A stretch of 64,000 bases of DNA from Suilimivivens sp009774465 (GTDB taxonomy: Bacteria; Bacillota; Clostridia; Lachnospirales; Lachnospiraceae): positions 1 to 64,000 of the forward strand of contig CANDAE010000005.1 in NCBI GenBank assembly GCA_947382645.1, in the 5' to 3' direction. A program made the translations under genes and the position numbers. This document shows, piece by piece, positions 61,728-64,000 of the stretch (the stretch's first letter is position 1; each line of letters opens with the position of its first letter). The notes beneath the pieces are model-generated. The model did not search any database and was not told the DNA's origin. It was given only the letters and a program-made list of their open reading frames with translations.

Positions 61728-63374
61728 CTACTGGACAATATCCCAGTTCTGCACATTATTAAAGAATCCATATGCACTGGGTTCCGCGCCGCTTATCCGC
61801 TTGCTTACTGCACCCTGTGCACTGATAATATATACGGAAAACATGGGAACATCCTCCTGCACCTTTTTATCAACAATAGAGTATAAATCCCTGATTTCAT
61901 TCATGTCACTGGTATTTTGTGTTCCCGCTAATGCTTCACTGATTTCATCACTATGATATCCGGTCCAGCTTCCTTCCCCACTTAAAAGCCAGTCTACGTC
62001 AGGGTAGGGATCTACCGGTGCGTAGGTATACTGAACTGCAAGGATATCATAATCAGTAGTTCCTGCTACTGTCATAAGTGTTGCCAGATCAACTGTCTGA
62101 ACTTCCACATTAATCCCCACTGCCGCCCATTGAGCCACAAGCACCTGTGCTCCATTTACAAAAGTACCATCTCCGGAATTCACATAAAACCGAAGAGTTT
62201 GGGAGCCATCCCAGCCTGCCTGTGCAAGAAGCTCCTTTGCTTTTTCCGGATCATAAGAAACCGGTGTGATTCCCTCATCAAAAAATGGACTTGCAGAGGA
62301 AAGGAAACCGTCTACCACCTCTCCGTGACCTTTTAAAAGCTCATCCACAAGCTTTTGTCTGTCAATTGCACATAAAAGCGCCTGACGCACCCGGGCGTCT
62401 GTAATATTTGATGTCTGAATAAAAGCTGACTGGTTCGTAATGGGAGAGCCATATACTGTCTCCACATTTTCAAGAGCCTCTATGCTTTCATAATCTTCCT
62501 GTGGAATTGCAGTCATCGTATGATGGGTAATATCAATTTCTCCTGATTGAAGTCCTGCGTAGACCTGGCTGGCGTCTATGATTCTGATGTTCAGCTTATC
62601 AATTTTCGGTGCACCTTTCCAGTAATCCGCATTTGCCTCATAGGAAATATAATGATCATTATCAAAATCTGTCACAAAAAAGGGCCCGCTCACCACATCC
62701 GGCTTATTAAACCAGTCTGATGTCAGCAGCTCTTCCTCGCTTAACTGCTCAAGCACCTTTTTCGGTAATGTATGAATATATCTTGCATATGTGTTTTCAA
62801 ATGTAGTAAGCGCCATAGGGTACTTGGAAGTAAACTGAACTGTTTTTTCATCAATGACCTGAACACCGGCCATACTTTCAGCGCCTTCCTCAACAAAGCC
62901 TTCCTCACTGGTTCCTTCAAAGGCATAAAGCATTAAGGTTGTATTATTTACAACAGGGCTTGCCAGACGACGAACCGTATATTCCACATCTTCTGCCGTA
63001 ACAGGCGTTCCGTCAGACCATGTGGCTTTCTCATCAATGTGCACCACAAAATTCATGTTATCTTCTGTGGTAATGGAATCAGCCAGCATTCCCTGGAAGT
63101 TCATGTCCTTATCAAGCTCCATAAGAGGCAGAAACATAAGACCAACCGCATATTTATTAATTTCCGTCTGATCAATTACAAAAGGATTCAGCCCTCCAAG
63201 GGAATCTGTAACTCCCACATTTATAATCTTTCCTTCTTCGGAAGACTCATTTACCGTCTCACCTGTCCCATCGCCTGACGGACTGCCCTGATCCTTAGAA
63301 GAACAGCCGGCCACAGCCAGAACAAGTGCTGCTGTAAGCATGAGACTAAACAATTTTGTCATAAATTTTTTCAT
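61728..63374 (-). CDS. oppA: Oligopeptide-binding lipoprotein, OppA/DppA-like (SBP family 5)
   Basis: A 548-residue exported lipoprotein (lipobox VAVAGC) with a Ser/Gly/Glu linker and the SBP_bac_5 core (KATWSDGTPVTAEDVEYTVRRL). It captures peptides for the OppBCDF importer. The start is ATG 63374 after GGAG; an upstream TTG at 63392 is not supported. It is first in the operon, directly after a consensus promoter. Confidence 0.94.
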   Translation of the reverse strand: MKKFMTKLFSLMLTAALVLAVAGCSSKDQGSPSGDGTGETVNESSEEGKIINVGVTDSLGGLNPFVIDQTEINKYAVGLMFLPLMELDKDMNFQGMLADSITTEDNMNFVVHIDEKATWSDGTPVTAEDVEYTVRRLASPVVNNTTLMLYAFEGTSEEGFVEEGAESMAGVQVIDEKTVQFTSKYPMALTTFENTYARYIHTLPKKVLEQLSEEELLTSDWFNKPDVVSGPFFVTDFDNDHYISYEANADYWKGAPKIDKLNIRIIDASQVYAGLQSGEIDITHHTMTAIPQEDYESIEALENVETVYGSPITNQSAFIQTSNITDARVRQALLCAIDRQKLVDELLKGHGEVVDGFLSSASPFFDEGITPVSYDPEKAKELLAQAGWDGSQTLRFYVNSGDGTFVNGAQVLVAQWAAVGINVEVQTVDLATLMTVAGTTDYDILAVQYTYAPVDPYPDVDWLLSGEGSWTGYHSDEISEALAGTQNTSDMNEIRDLYSIVDKKVQEDVPMFSVYIISAQGAVSKRISGAEPSAYGFFNNVQNWDIVQ

Positions 63375-63442
63375 CACTCTTCTCTCCTCCAATATACCTC
63401 ACCTACAATCCAGTACAAAAAGCTGAATTTCACAGTTGGTTC

Positions 63443-63471
63443 ATTATACTGTTATGACACCAAAATGTCAA
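63443..63471 (-). promoter_or_regulatory. Consensus promoter of the opp operon with TGACA/TGTCA repeat
   Basis: TTGACA (63466-63471) and TATAAT (63443-63448), 17 bases apart on the minus strand. TGACA-N6-TGTCA starts at the -35 and runs into the spacer, possibly an operator. Confidence 0.85.
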
Positions 63472-63491
63472 TAAGTACGTTAAAAATGTGT

Positions 63492-64000
63492 TTAGTTGTT
63501 GCTGAATAAAGGTGTGGACAAATATCTGTCTCCGGAATCAGGAAGAAGCACAACAATATTTTTTCCTGCATTTTCCGGCCTTTTAGCCAGAATAACTGCC
63601 GCCTTCAAAGCTGCGCCGGAAGATATCCCTGCTAAAATACCTTCACTTTGTGCAAAGGCTCTCCCTTCTTTGAAAGCTTCTTCATCTTCTATTACAATAA
63701 TTTCATCATAGATTTCAGTATTTAAAACTTCTGGAATAAAGCCTGCACCTATTCCCTGAATTTTATGTGCACCAGGTGTTCCTTTAGACAAAACCGGGCT
63801 GGATGCAGGCTCTACTGCAACTACCTTAACCTCAGGATTTTTAGATTTTAAGTATTCTCCCACACCGGTAATTGTCCCGCCGGTACCCACGCCTGCCACA
63901 AAAATATCAACTTTTCCATCTGTCTGTTCCCAAATTTCAGGTCCTGTCGTCTCTGTATGCATTCTGGGATTTGCAGGGTTTACAAACTGCCCGAGAATCA
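63492..64000 (-). CDS. cysK: Cysteine synthase A, 5' end beyond the window
   Basis: The last about 169 residues of a PLP-dependent O-acetylserine sulfhydrylase that makes cysteine from O-acetylserine and sulfide. The visible part reads GQFVNPANPRMHTETTGPEIW into the window edge, then GVGTGGTITGVGEYL (phosphate-binding loop) and GISSGAALKAA near the end. The N-terminal half with the PLP Lys lies outside, so the apparent start at 63962 is only an internal Met. No terminator is obvious before the opp promoter. Confidence 0.93.
   Translation of the reverse strand, partial: ILGQFVNPANPRMHTETTGPEIWEQTDGKVDIFVAGVGTGGTITGVGEYLKSKNPEVKVVAVEPASSPVLSKGTPGAHKIQGIGAGFIPEVLNTEIYDEIIVIEDEEAFKEGRAFAQSEGILAGISSGAALKAAVILAKRPENAGKNIVVLLPDSGDRYLSTPLFSNN

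Overview
The window looks like the chromosome of a low-to-moderate G+C, endospore-forming Firmicute, most likely a gut Lachnospiraceae (Blautia/Mediterraneibacter-like; the genus is a guess). This rests on SpoIID and SpoIIQ homologues, strong AGGAGG-type ribosome sites, TTGACA/TATAAT promoters, a T-box leader on ileS, a LacL/LacM-type split beta-galactosidase, oleate hydratase, and sugar and oligopeptide ABC importers with lipoprotein binding proteins. No tRNA, rRNA, CRISPR array or insertion sequence was seen. A serine recombinase lies at the left edge and cysK is cut by the right edge.

Layout. 0-11.3 kb: serine recombinase; PlsC acyltransferase; then a minus-strand run of EF-hand protein, SpoIID, SpoIIQ-like protein, amidohydrolase, a GH9-like lipoprotein that seems to lack catalytic residues, Ddl and MurF; a divergent DUF368 (PopT-type) membrane protein. 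11.4-19 kb: an AAA/DUF234 ATPase with an operator-like promoter, an aconitase-family hydratase that converges on it with its terminator inside the ATPase gene, an AraC/GyrI-like regulator, and oleate hydratase next to a TetR regulator. 19-26.8 kb: a BlaI/M56 regulatory pair and an operon of a fused solute-binding lipoprotein, two permeases and an HlyD-like adaptor; matching operators lie on both promoters. 26.9-28.2 kb: an AAA/DUF4143 ATPase with a four-copy inverted repeat. 28.2-32.5 kb: a RiPP cluster of the ACGX type.

32.5-46.4 kb: CPBP-like membrane protein with PadR, VanW, tandem PPK2, a small charged protein, the lacLM/ABC/AraC-sensor galactoside locus, TcdA. 46.5-55.7 kb: glycogen phosphorylase, IleRS with T-box, Eis-like acetyltransferase, nicotinate phosphoribosyltransferase. 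55.7-64 kb: a heptad-repeat coiled-coil protein, an oppADFBC operon ending in an M20 amidohydrolase, and partial CysK.

The strongest candidate for a little-described system is the ACGX cluster: a 70-residue precursor with seven Cys in 17-residue repeats, a radical SAM/SPASM maturase, a flavin/ferredoxin fusion, a nitroreductase and a sirtuin-like protein in one operon, with a divergent HxlR regulator and a three-half-site operator. The second is the BlaI/M56-controlled binding-protein/permease/adaptor operon, where two near-identical promoter-operators tie an antirepressor-like sensor to a transporter rather than to a beta-lactamase.
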